Of a stretch of 64,000 bases of DNA, positions 22,860 to 33,551 are shown piece after piece (the first letter of the stretch is position 1; each line of letters opens with the position of its first letter). The translations under genes were made by a program, and so were the position numbers. The stretch lies in the NCBI GenBank assembly GCA_001414485.1, contig LLEY01000026.1, positions 372,001-436,000 on the forward strand, written 5' to 3'. A model generated the notes under the pieces. It worked only from the letters and a program-made list of their open reading frames with translations. It was not told the DNA's origin and made no database searches. Source of the stretch: Calycina herbarum (taxonomy: Eukaryota; Ascomycota; Leotiomycetes; Helotiales; Pezizellaceae).

Positions 22860-23990
22860 GTGGCTTCCAGCACAGTGGCATCGCATGGTGCCACCCTCTC
22901 TTCCATCATCCAACGTCTTCCTGACCCTCTTCAGACTTACATTGACAACTCCCTCCTACAACTCTCCAAAGCTTACGGTCAGCTCCCACCTTCTACGCGA
23001 ACCTACATCTCAGACGCCGCCAAATACACCCACTTGGACAACGTTCCACCTACAGCTCTTGCGGGCAGCGTTGTTCTCCTACTCGTAACTACAGCATTTT
23101 CAATGAGCGGTTGGGGACGATCTTTCTTTGGTGGAAGTGGCCATCGACTGTCTCCATTCGGATCCAGAACCTACCCTCCAAATGTCACTGATGACGATTT
23201 CTCATACATAACCTCCGACGATCTCCAAAGACCAGGAGCATCTTACGACCCTCACCGACCACCTCCACCCTCTATGCAAGCGGAAGACGATGTTCTCTTG
23301 ATCAAGAACAAGGGCGTCACCTACCCGGTCAAGTTCCCCGCATATAGCATTGGAGATGGAAAGCTGCAGGTTCGCGATATCAAGCAGCGGGCCGCAGCTG
23401 TGATGGACCTTCCGAGTGGTACTAGGCTAAAGTTACTGTATAAGGGTCAACATTTGAAAGAGGACCATAGGCCATGTCGGGACTACAGCTTGAAGAACCA
23501 GAGTGAGATTCTTTGCATGGTTGGGGAAGCAGAGGCGAGCGGATCGGACGACGACAGTGAGGATGTGCAAGAAGGGGGCTTGTTTAAACGAAAGCGAAAT
23601 CGCAAGAGCAAGAAGAAGGGAAAGAAGAAGTCGGACTCGAACCTATCGCCTGGAGATGGACCAAGTACCGGCGATTCCAGAACTGTTTCACCTGCACCAC
23701 CACCAACTCCTCAAACTGCTTTGGGCAAGCTAGAAGCTATCTCCTCACACTTTCACACCAAGATACTCCCTCTCTGCGTACAATACACCGTTTCTCCACC
23801 AGAAGACCCAAAGAAGAGAGATTTCGAACACAAGAAGCTATCCGAGACGATCATGAACGAGGTTTTGCTGAAATTGGATGCCGTTGAGACGGAGGGCGAC
23901 AACGAAGCCAGGGAGAAGAGAAGAGCTTTGGTCAAGGAAACTCAGACCGTTCTAAACCGGTTGGATGATAAGATTGCTGAATACAAATGA
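22860..23990 (+). CDS. Membrane-anchored BAG-domain co-chaperone with ubiquitin-like region
   Basis: About 376 residues are open. A hydrophobic helix near residues 66-85 ([20 protein letters not shown]) anchors the protein, as in yeast Snl1. A ubiquitin-like segment follows ([53 protein letters not shown]), then a lysine-rich linker ([15 protein letters not shown]). The C-terminal BAG helices ([21 protein letters not shown] ... [12 protein letters not shown]) bind the Hsp70 ATPase domain and promote nucleotide release. The frame begins with GTG at 22860 and has no upstream in-frame ATG before a stop at 22836-22838. The true start is therefore in an unseen upstream exon, or lies at the ATG at 23104. 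Confidence 0.85.
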   Translation: MASSTVASHGATLSSIIQRLPDPLQTYIDNSLLQLSKAYGQLPPSTRTYISDAAKYTHLDNVPPTALAGSVVLLLVTTAFSMSGWGRSFFGGSGHRLSPFGSRTYPPNVTDDDFSYITSDDLQRPGASYDPHRPPPPSMQAEDDVLLIKNKGVTYPVKFPAYSIGDGKLQVRDIKQRAAAVMDLPSGTRLKLLYKGQHLKEDHRPCRDYSLKNQSEILCMVGEAEASGSDDDSEDVQEGGLFKRKRNRKSKKKGKKKSDSNLSPGDGPSTGDSRTVSPAPPPTPQTALGKLEAISSHFHTKILPLCVQYTVSPPEDPKKRDFEHKKLSETIMNEVLLKLDAVETEGDNEAREKRRALVKETQTVLNRLDDKIAEYK

Positions 23991-25100
23991 TTCGGCTTCT
24001 TATGGAGTGTAAATTCTATTCTTACGAATTCCCTTGGTCTAATTGTATTTGCATAGGGTGATGCGATTCCCCTCCTCGGGCGTGATTACTTGAGCGGTAT
24101 TCGATCAGCATGGCGTTTTCTTCCCTTGTGCTCATATAGATTGAGACGGAGAAGCTGGAATTTTGTTAATACAGCATGCTAGCTTTTAATGGTTGAATGA
24201 TATTCGTTCAGTGGAGTTTTCCCTCTCGTGATTCAGAATGTGATGATATGATATGTGTTCGGCCTTGGTGAGTTTAAATGTGCACTCCATGGCTAAGTCT
24301 CATCTGAGTCTCGTTTTTTGCGAAACGTGAAGTCCAAGAGCCATAAACGTCAGCGCAACTACAAACCCGTGGTGGTTTTATTCATTATCTACAAGAGTAG
24401 TGAACAAAATAATTCAAAATATTCTGTTTCAACAAGGATACTAAAATTTCTGTCAGTTCATACGAAGTAGTGAGACAGCGCTTGGTATTGAAAACAGCAG
24501 AAAAACTCCAAATATCTCAAGGGGCTTTTAAGATCCCTGAACTTTTTGCTTGCGAAGACATAGAAAGTTTTCGGGTTTACTTGGGTGTGCAGGTATTCGC
24601 AACTGCTCGAGAATGAATACCTGCCCCTGCTGCTCTGCTCCCTCAATTCTTTCCGCCAAGACTCGTAAAAGCAATTCAATTGTCCCAAAGGCCTTGAATA
24701 AATCCAGTGTATTCTTCCAGAAGAGTAGGACAATTGTAGAAGGGTTGGTGCACTGAGAATACAGGCTCGAGTTCTTGAACCCCCTGATGGAATCAATATT
24801 CGGGTTGACAGTCACAGAACCTCGCCGCACAATCTAGAAAAACTTCATCCAGGTCTTCTCTAAACCCTGGAATTGAATTATAATGCGTCGCGGTTGCAAC
24901 GATTTTTTGCTTTTTTCTTTTCTCGCCAGGGCACGCAGAGCCAAAAAGCCCTACTCACGTGCAAAGAGCGATTTGTGGGAGTCCGTGCACTAGGGTAGCG
25001 AGGCCTTGGATGAATCCCTCTTTTCCGTCGTGTATCTCCAATTTGAATCAACGACAAATCGCCAAACCAACCTCTCGACCATTGTCTTCCATAGGACAGA
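23991..25100. other. Intergenic region upstream of RPL16
   Basis: Contains the BAG 3' end and the RPL16 promoter. A T-rich CTTTTTTC/TTTTCT tract near 24906-24922 lies about 180 bp before the RPL16 start, as is common for fungal ribosomal protein promoters. The open frames at 24458-24830 have no recognisable features. Confidence 0.5.
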
Positions 25101-26091
25101 ATGTCGACCTTCGAGCAACAGGTAAAGAGTCCTGCCCCAGCGAAATCTCCTGCCCAGCGTCCCAATACCCCCTCCGCCATCATTGCGATGCGCCCAGCCT
25201 CCGAGAATATATTTACAGCCTCGCGGATACCTTGAGAGATGGAAGCTGATCAGATCGTGTTTATTAGATTGTCATCGATGGCAAGGGTCACTTGCTTGGT
25301 CGGCTCGCAAGTACCGTTGCTAAGCAACTCTTGAACGGCCAAAAGATTGTTGTTGTGCGATGTGAAGCCCTCAACATCTCTGGAGAGTTCTTCCGTGCGA
25401 AGCGTACGTCCTACATCCTAATTCCAACGGCATAATCGAATCGAACGAGGTGGACACGAATTGGCGCAAAAGGAATCGAGGACTGACTTGGCTTCGAATA
25501 TAGTAAAGTACCACGCCTACCTCCGAAAGATGACCCGATACAACCCAACCCGAGGAGGTAAGATATCTCTCTCTCTTGGAGTCTACGAAACTCGCAGAGT
25601 TGGAACAAGTGGAAATGGTGTCTAATTCACCGCAGGTCCTTTCCATTTCCGTGCTCCATCAAGAATCTTCTACAAGACCGTCCGTGGCATGATTCCCCAC
25701 AAGACCGCCCGTGGTGCCGCTGCTATGGAGAGACTCAAGGTTTTCGAGGGTGTCCCACCACCATATGACCACGTCAAGCGTGTTGTTGTTCCCCAAGCCT
25801 TGAGAATCCTCAGATTGAAGCCCGGACGCAAATACTGCACCGTCGGTCGATTGAGCCACGAGGTCGGATGGAAATACCAAGATGTTGTTGCTAGGTTAGT
25901 TGGATTGCTGAGTTATAATCAGGAAGTAGGATGGAATGCTAATTTGGAATAGACTTGAGGAGAGAAGAAAGGTTAAGGGAGCCGCATACTACGCCCGCAA
26001 GAAGTCCGCACGAAGACAACTCTCAGACGCCACAAAGAGTGCCAAGGTTGACGAGAAGACCCAGAAGCAGTTGGCTGAGTACGGCTACTAG
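25101..26091 (+). CDS. RPL16: 60S ribosomal protein uL13 (L13a/Rpl16)
   Basis: Five exons (25101-25121, 25268-25403, 25504-25557, 25636-25894, 25953-26091) join to 202 residues, the standard length. The sequence includes [75 protein letters not shown] and the basic C-terminal [16 protein letters not shown]. It binds 25S rRNA in the large subunit. The first exon is only 21 bp (MSTFEQQ). The junction AAGC/TAAAG restores the conserved LKYHAYLRK, showing that the AG at 25502-25503 is the real acceptor. High intron number and codon bias fit a highly expressed ribosomal gene. Confidence 0.97.
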
Positions 26092-27184
26092 ATATCACGA
26101 ATTTCCATTTTTCGCGGTATTTGGATGGTTGGATCTCTGGGCTGAAGATAATTTTCCTTTTCAACACCAACTTCGTCAACGCTTTGTTCTACCCGTATTG
26201 GGAAGATGCCTCAAGGCTGGTTCTTCGATACAAATCTGGCACGGAAATTGGAGGGTCGCTATCATCGGAAAAAGAGCGCTGATGAAGCTTTGGGCCTCTG
26301 CTGTGTATAAGCGTTTGTCTTGCATGCCGCTCATAGGGAAATGAATTCACAATCAAGAATAAAAAATGGCCGGGGCGTTTTTGGTGTTTATGAAATTGAG
26401 AATGGTCAAGTTACAGCTGATACCAAATGACACAGAAAAGTCCCATCAATGCCCTTGCCCATTTACTTGGCCTATTTTCCTGCATAGACTGAAGTGTTGG
26501 AATTTTGTTTGGTTCTGTGATATGACTTGAAAATCTATTAAGCATTTCGTGTGCTAGACTTTATGTCCTATCATTTTACCATTTTCCTCGAGTCCTCCAG
26601 TCAGCCGTTTGTTCTTCTTATCATGTATACCATGGTCAAAGTTATAGATCCCTAGCAGTCCCCACATGGAAATGCATAATGACGATTGATACTTCAGCTT
26701 TATATGTTCAACACTTTCGATAATCTTTTGAAGGTCATTTCAATTATGAGAGCCCGATACCGCTCTGATAATGGTCGTCAAGTTTGATTGCCGGATGCTG
26801 CCGAGGAAGGACTGACAGCGGAAAATATCCGCGCTAACTCTCCCCGCAAAGTGAATACTGGGGTTACTTCTCCGCGATACAAATACCTTGACTGACTTTA
26901 CTCCTTACAGATTCATTCAAGAGGATTTTCTACTCCAGTCTCTCATTCAATACCCGATTTCAAAATGAGACATGCTGGATACCTGAACCTCAATTGAACT
27001 TCTTGTCGGGCTGGACATTGTGACCGCGTTACACCTTGTACCCCAGCACCGACGTCTTGCATCGATCTCACTCAGATCTCTGCAGCTGGACCAATAAATA
27101 CCACAGGAGTCCTTCTACTTCCTACCCATACTTTCTAACCTATACCAATCCCATCAACAACCTTCACTATATCCCAACCTAGAA
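26092..27184. other. Intergenic region between RPL16 and the acyl-CoA ligase gene
   Basis: About 1.1 kb with no supported gene. The 150 bp before the next start codon are C-rich (CCCATACTTTCTAACC, CTATATCCCAACC) as in fungal leaders. Nothing else stands out. Confidence 0.5.
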
Positions 27185-29633
27185 ATGTCACCACCAACAA
27201 CCCGTCTCCAAGCCCTAACATCCCATTTATTCCCTTCTTTCACCCAACCCCCTCCCTCACCAAAAGCAAACCACATCCACCAACTCTCACCCACATTCTT
27301 CCTTCCTCGAGCCGCGGAGATTGAACCCGATGCTGTTGCTATTTACCATGTTACTAGTAATGGGAATACCATCCGGCGAACGTATGCTGAGTTCTCGGAT
27401 CGAGCGAGGGGACTGGCTTATTTCTTGAGGGAGAGGGGGTGGAAGAGGGTGGGGATTTTGATGCCGAATACACCGGCTTTTTTGGAGGGTATTTTTGGTG
27501 TTGGAGGGGCGGGTGGGGTTTGTGGTATGTTTATTTCTTTCATTCATTAAGTTTGGGAGTCTTTTGGGTTGTTTTGCTTTTGGGAGGGAGTGGTGAGTGG
27601 TGGGGGTTTGTGTGGGTGACTCGCGATGGACAATAAAAGCGGCAGCAAATAATCGCCGTACATCAGTTCGCACCTGCCTTGCTCTTGTTGTTCCAGCTTT
27701 TTAGGGTAATTGTAAGTAATTATCCTAAAGACTTGGAACAATTTAGATTATTAACCCAAGTGTTTAGAACAATCAAGTTCAATTGTCTCAGTTGGCACAT
27801 CGAGCTATTTACTACCACTTTTAATGTCCACCGCGAATGTGGTAAACGATTCTATTTCGTTCGTTTCGAGTCTTTTTCTGAGTTTGGGTGAGTTGAGTTG
27901 AGAGTAGTGCTCTGCTCAACTCACACTATTCGGGTGTAGGGTGGTTGAGTGCTTTCTTGTTATATCGATCAATTTCATTTCTCGTTACACGCTCTCATTA
28001 CACAAAATTAACCCTCAAATACTGACGTGAAAATAAAGTTCCTGTAAATTACAGACTGAAAACAGAAGATATTTCTTATATTTTTGACTTTGCTGAGGTA
28101 AGTTTGCTTGCCTTGAAGGAAGAATCTTGGGACCACACCCTTCTAAGTTGCAACATGTCAGATTTGAGCAGTTGCTAACACAATAGACTTTCAGGTAGAC
28201 GTTATCATTGTCGATGCAGAGTTCACTCATCTCCTGGGTGACTACAAAAAAGACCATCCCAATGTACCATTTATTATCGACACAGATACGGACGCCACAG
28301 AAGGACAACTTTCAGGTCCTTTCGATGACGCGGTACTGGAAGGTCTGAATTTCGATAAGCAAAACGGGAGTAAAGGATGGGCTGGCTTGAAGGCTCAATG
28401 TGATGATGAGAACGACACGATTTCCATTCCTTTTACAAGTGGAACGACGGCGAAACCAAAGGGCGTCGTTTATACTCACCGAGGTGCTTATTTAGCGGCT
28501 TTAGGTAACGTTATTGAGAGTGGATTGAATTATAATGTTGGACGGTGCAGATATTTATGGACATTGCCAATGTTCCATGCTATGGGTGTAAGTAAACTCG
28601 TAAACCCTTGCCAAAAGGTTGTTGATGCTAACTTTGAGATATAGTGGAGTAAGTAAAATCTCATATCAATACCTGGTGAAAACTAACAGTCTTCTTAGCC
28701 TTCCCTTGGGCCGTCACGGCTGTTCGAGGAACACATTATTGTCTACGGAAGATTGACTATCCACTCATCTGGAAACTTCTCAAAGAGGAGAAAATCACAC
28801 ATTTCAACGCCGCACCGACAGTCAACACTATTCTCTGCGCTTCCAAAGCAGCCGCCAAGCTAGAACAGCCCGTTCGAGTAACTGTGGCAGCATCCCCTCC
28901 CACCGCCCATCTGTTCGAACAAATGACCAACCTGAATCTCTTTCCTGTCCACGTTTATGGTCTGACAGAGACCTACGGCCCAATGACCAAAGGATACCAC
29001 ATGCCCATTTGGGATGAACTCCCCTTGAAAGAAAAGTACGCACGTATGGCTCGTCAAGGCCATGGCTTCATAACCGGTCTCCCAATTCGAATCGTAAAAA
29101 CTGAACAACCGGAAGGTGTACTCATCGACGTGGCCAAAGACGGAAAGGAGATCGGTGAAATCATTTTCTTCGGCAACATCTGCGCAAAAGAATACTTCAA
29201 AGACCCCTCAGCAACAAATAAACTCTTCGCGGGCGGTGGACTCCACAGCGGTGACCTAGCAGTTTGGCACGAAGACGGAAGTGCACAAATTCTTGATAGG
29301 GCGAAGGATATCATCATCTCTGGTGGTGAAAATATCTCTTCTGTTGCTTTGGAGGCTATGTTGGTTCAACATCCTGCTGTGCTTGAGGCTGGTGTGGTTT
29401 CCGTTACTGATTCTCACTGGGGAGAACGGCCGAAGGCTTTTGTTACGCTAAAGAGTGGGGAGAGTATGAAGGGGGAGGACTTGATTGAGTGGGCGAAGCA
29501 TGAGAGCGCTATTAGTCGCTTTATGGTTCCGAGGGAGGTGGAGGTTGTGGATGAGTTACCGAAAACTAGCACGGGGAAGGTTAAAAAGAATGTGCTCAGG
29601 ATGTGGGCTAAGGGGGATTATAGTGAGAAATAG
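27185..29633 (+). CDS. AMP-binding acyl-CoA synthetase/ligase with microexon
   Basis: Five exons (27185-27524, 28039-28097, 28195-28587, 28645-28648, 28699-29633) join in frame to 576 residues. Motifs of the ANL superfamily appear in order: P-loop ISIPFTSGTTAKPKGVVYTHRG, the A5-type YGLTETYGPM, the adenylate-binding LHSGDLAVWHEDG with LDRAKDIIISGGENIS hinge, and the catalytic lysine in LPKTSTGKVKKNVLR. It activates a carboxylic acid as acyl-AMP, then acyl-CoA. Similarity is to medium-chain/plant-type acyl-activating enzymes; the substrate is unknown. The first intron (514 bp) carries a MITE; the others are 50-111 bp. The fourth exon is four bases and is needed to restore MGWTFPWAV. Confidence 0.92.
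27621..27836 (+). mobile_element. MITE, complete copy within intron 1 of the acyl-CoA ligase gene
   Basis: A 216-bp element bounded by 31-bp imperfect terminal inverted repeats: left end TCGCGATGGACAATAAAAGC..., right end reverse complement TCGCGGTGGACATTAAAAGT..., with 26 of 31 positions matching. It has no coding capacity. The internal segment with GTTCGCACCTGCC and TTGTTCCAGC recurs at 9729, 16890 and 29715. No clear target-site duplication was seen. Confidence 0.85.
28645..28648 (+). other. Four-nucleotide microexon (TGGA)
   Basis: It lies between ...GAGATATAG and GTAAGTAAAA. Splicing GGT + TGGA + CCTTCCCT gives Gly-Trp-Thr-Phe-Pro, the conserved GWTFPWA segment of this enzyme family. 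Skipping it shifts the frame and loses the tryptophan. Confidence 0.8.
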
Positions 29634-29714
29634 ACGGGTCTGTTGTAGAGTAGCAATTGACAAGATGATTTTTTTTAAAAAGTTTCCCTTCCTTCTCTTT
29701 GTGTCTGTGAGATT

Positions 29715-29945
29715 ATGACATGGACATTAAAAGTGGCAGTACCTACTTCAGGTTCGTACCTGCCTGCCTAGCGCTTGTTGTTTCAACCTTTAGGGTAATC
29801 CAAGCAATTTATCCTAAAGACTTAGATTAACTTGAGACTATTAAACTTGGTGTTTTGGGACAATCCATCCAAATTATTTCAACTATACAATACTGGGAAG
29901 TTAGAACAATGAGTTATCTACTACCGCTTTTAAGGTTCACTGCGA
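29715..29945 (+). mobile_element. MITE, near-complete diverged copy 80 bp after the acyl-CoA ligase stop
   Basis: The left end (GACATGGACATTAAAAGTGG) and right end (reverse complement TCGCAGTGAACCTTAAAAGC) are inverted repeats related to those at 27621-27836. The internal AGGTTCGTACCTGCC and TTATCCTAAAGACTTAGA motifs match. Length is about 231 bp. Confidence 0.75.
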
Positions 29946-30761
29946 GCTAAGGCTATACTCAAGTTGTTTATCAAGGCAAGGCAAATATACAGGAACAATA
30001 AATAGTAGTGTATATTGCTTCGAATTCATGATAAATATTGCTCGCACCACGAATATACTTCTCTGTTTTCGAGATTGCTAAGCGAGCCCTTTCTTGAAGT
30101 GAAACCATCAAGCACGTAACAAAGGCTTTCTATCTGACTCCAATGTCCACGAGACTATTCCATTCAATTTTCAACCAAGCTCTGCAACTCCGCCCCCTTC
30201 CAAACCTTGAGAGCAAACTGCAACCCTCTTTGAAGATAGCAAACAGGAAACCAAACAAACCTTGACCAAATGTTTGTAGGTGGCAAAACTTCTCAAACAC
30301 AACACAAACTATGCTTAAAAAACAGCTGACTCTTCTGCAGGAATCCCGAGGTTTATCCTGCGTAAAGCCTATCCCTCATTTGGCTCGGAAATTCAGATTC
30401 TTAATCAATTTACAATATTGTGCAAGAACGTTCAGAAGAGTTGACGAGTAGATTTTCCAATTTCTTCCAAAACTTCATATTTGATAGTTGTATTCCAGAC
30501 ATTTTCGCTCATTGATTATCAAGGCAGGCATACCGAGAGAAAAAGCATAACGCTCTTACACCCCGGAAAATAAGGAAGGAGATGATGGTGATCATGTGAC
30601 TTTTGCAGATTCAGTGCGGAAACAGCAAGCGATCTTTTGTTTGTGAGTAACTTGAATATCGCATGAGATTCTAGAGCCAAGAGAAATATAAAACCCAATA
30701 CAGTCATACAATTTTATTCTCATCTATCTCATATCACGTGTGTGTCGGTCGGTCCATGTAA
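29946..30761. other. AT-rich intergenic stretch
   Basis: About 0.8 kb with no supported gene or RNA; one weak open frame at 30519-30707 on the minus strand has no features. Confidence 0.5.
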
Positions 30762-31123
30762 AAATTCAGATCTTCAACACCCCTTTTCATCGCACGGCTT
30801 TGCACCTCCAAAAAGCCCCAGATCGGTTCTAACGACGATGCGTCGATCGACAAAATATGTACATACGATGGCTTCCCAATCCTCGATCCTCGATCTTCGA
30901 TCAAACCTTGGCTCAGCGACCACCCAGGTAAGTTTGCTATTTCGGATTTGATGGCAACTGGATAATTTCTTTGATGTCTGTAGGATACTGGAGAGGGGCG
31001 ATGAACAGAGAATTTATTCTTTGCCATGTCGAGTACGACGAATTCACTTGGATTCCCTGGGCTGGAAGAACTTCTTTTGTTGTATGGTCGTCTTGTTTAC
31101 CGTGGGCTTGTGTGTTTGTGTAA
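30762..31123 (+). CDS. Possible spliced gene fragment of unknown function
   Basis: Two open segments (30762-30927 and 30984-31123) join through a 56-bp intron with GTAAGT donor and TGTAG acceptor. The junction reads ...DPRSSIKPWLSDHP/GYWRGAMNREFILCHVEYDEFTWIPW..., giving 102 codons. Composition (many Trp, Asp, Gly) looks like real protein and both splice sites preserve the frame. There is no ATG in the first segment: a TAA precedes it at 30759-30761. It could be an internal or terminal piece of a decayed gene. I do not recognise the family. Confidence 0.3.
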
Positions 31124-31657
31124 AACTCGTTTGGAGGGTTTCGTGAAATTTCTCCAGATGCCTTCTAGCAGAGGAGTTTCTGTCGACAATCGCGTTCCTT
31201 TCCCAAGCGGGGTCCCAATGATTGTATTCCTGTCTTCTTCCTATGGCACACTTTGATTTCCTCCTTCCGTTTCCATCGATTCCCAGACAAATGCTAGGCC
31301 TGAAAGGAGAAAGACGGGATAACCAATAATCAGATTATTGATTTTCCTAAACTTTCGATGAAGTTCCGCGGCGTATGTTTATCATCGTGTTCCCAACCCG
31401 CAGGGGGTTTTCGTTTTATATTTAGTTGCGGCACTGCAAACAAGGGTTGCACTATTTGGGCAATCTTGTCATGACTCTTCTGATTTTTGGTTAGCGTGAA
31501 GTCTCTCCGAATTGCGGATTCACTCTCTTATCTTGCAATGCGGGGTAGAGACTTACAAATTACTTCACGGTCTGCAACAAGTCTGCGTGTATCGAATCAA
31601 ACCCAGAGCCGCGTTGGAATTTTCGATTTGTATATGGCGAGTTTCTTTGAACTGCTT

Positions 31658-32251
31658 TCATCCTGCTTTCTCGATGAATTCAACCATCACCCCCCTCTCC
31701 ACATCCAAATCCACCGAATCCTGTCCAACTGCAAGTCCGAGATGCTGAGTTAAAGAAAGAGAATCCACATTTTCGCTCTCTACCTCTTCGGCTCCCCCTG
31801 TGCGTAAGTAGCGCCAGGCAATGACTGGAGAGAGTATGGCCAGACTTATGACAAAAGCTACTGTATAGGAGTAGACATCTGGATGGTCGACGAAAAGTAC
31901 GTTGAGGGCGAAACCGAGAAGTATCGCAGCTGAAATGATGACCTCTTTGAACATTTCAGAAACAGTTCAGCAGAGCAGAGCAGAAAACGAGGCTCTAGTT
32001 CGGTCGATTTGTGTAGTGGTAAATCGTAAAAGAGTAGTTCTCAAGTCCATGGGCAAATCATTCTCAAAGCGTGTCCCAAGAGCTTGGTTTATATGGGGGA
32101 ACCAAGCATTTGGTGTACCCCTGTCGGCTGAACCTGCCCCAAACACACCACCATGCTTTGCATAGGATTTAGGCATCTGCCGATCTAAAGTTGAGCCAGC
32201 CTCTACGAGTACGGGTCGGAAAAACGGTCCAATTTTGTTTCTCTGCCGCAC
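31658..32251 (-). pseudogene. Possible broken membrane-protein gene with in-frame TGA
   Basis: Two open segments lie in the same frame and are separated only by a TGA at 31967-31969. The C-terminal part has two hydrophobic helices (IISAAILLGFALNVLFVD and TVAFVISLAILSPVIAWRYL) and an acidic tail. Together they give about 198 codons. Either one gene was hit by a nonsense mutation, or the C-terminal segment alone (31658-31954) is a small two-helix membrane protein. Family not recognised. Confidence 0.3.
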
Positions 32252-33551
32252 CAGTACAACTAAAAGTTATCAGAAAAATAGCGAAAAAAATCTAGCATAA
32301 ATCTTAATAATAGAACAATAGTTATGTTGTGGTTTTAATTCCAATTTAAAACTACATTTCGAGGGAACAAAGTAGGACCGTTTTTCCGTCCCCGTAGAGC
32401 CAGCTCAAACAGGCATGACGGCGTAGCCATTGGCGAGTCAGGACCCTCACAGCTCGTGTTTCGCAGATTCAACACCACATTGAGACGTTTTCCCGTGAAC
32501 ATCAACGGTTTCAACGACGTTATTCATATTTTGATTGGTGTTCTGTACGAACAATTATCGAAACCTCGATTGATTGTAACATCAACTTGTTCTCCTTCCA
32601 CTTCTTCTTTTTCTCTTACCATCAGGTGATTGACGTAAAACATTTACGCTTTTTGGGAATTTGGGGGATCGCACCATGGCGTCAAGTTGGATCCCTGATT
32701 GGACTCAGCCTTATGAGGATTGCGGGGAGTGGTCTGCGCTTACTTCAAAACATCACGAACTATCGATTAGCTAGGTGTCTAGAAGGAATGTATAATTTCG
32801 TTGTCAAAAGGCATTGTGCATGCCGTTCTGGTATCCCGATGTGGCGAGAGACGAATATATCCTTTCCTAGATTGTGGAGAATCTTGTCGCTGGTTTCAAA
32901 TTTTACCATGCTGCGCATTTTGTTCTATTTTCTGATGTTGCTCGAGTTTTGAAGATATATTACATGAGGGTTAAAGCTGATTGGCTTCTTCGGCAGCTGG
33001 TAATCATCATGTTCACAATTTCTGAAACACATGCATGTGCGACTCCTTGCATAAGCTTACGCTTCGTTGGCTGCTTATGAGCGATTAAAAACGGCCTCTT
33101 GATCCTTCGTGGCTTCGATAAAGAACAGTCTCTCGACAAGAATAGAGCAACTCAGCCTTCGAATTTCTCTCTTCTTTATTGGCTCCTATGCCCGCGCATT
33201 ACGTTACTCGTTTGAAACTTTTACACTCGTGAAGTGAGAGATTCGGGCGTTGGTTTCCGTACGGAGTACAGTTCTTACATCTATCTTCTTTTACAAATAT
33301 TCTCAAAAACCCAGCTATTAATCAAGCGGTTCAGAAGAATGGTTCTTGAAACTTTTGGAATAATACTTGTAAATTATCTAGAGTCTTTCATACAGCTGGT
33401 GCATTATTTGTTTGATGCCTACCAAAGTGGTAGCGAAGGAGGAGCTTCCAAAATCCATCTATCTCGTCTTTCCGGCGAAATAATAAGATCATATCTCTAA
33501 TTGTCTTCGTGATGATATAATCTTGCTTCATTGATACAGAGTAAAGTTGGG
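32252..33551. other. Gene-poor stretch
   Basis: About 1.3 kb with weak open frames (32587-32952, 33234-33500, plus strand) that lack domains or splice partners. A pyrimidine run at 32589-32621 is visible. No gene is supported. Confidence 0.45.
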
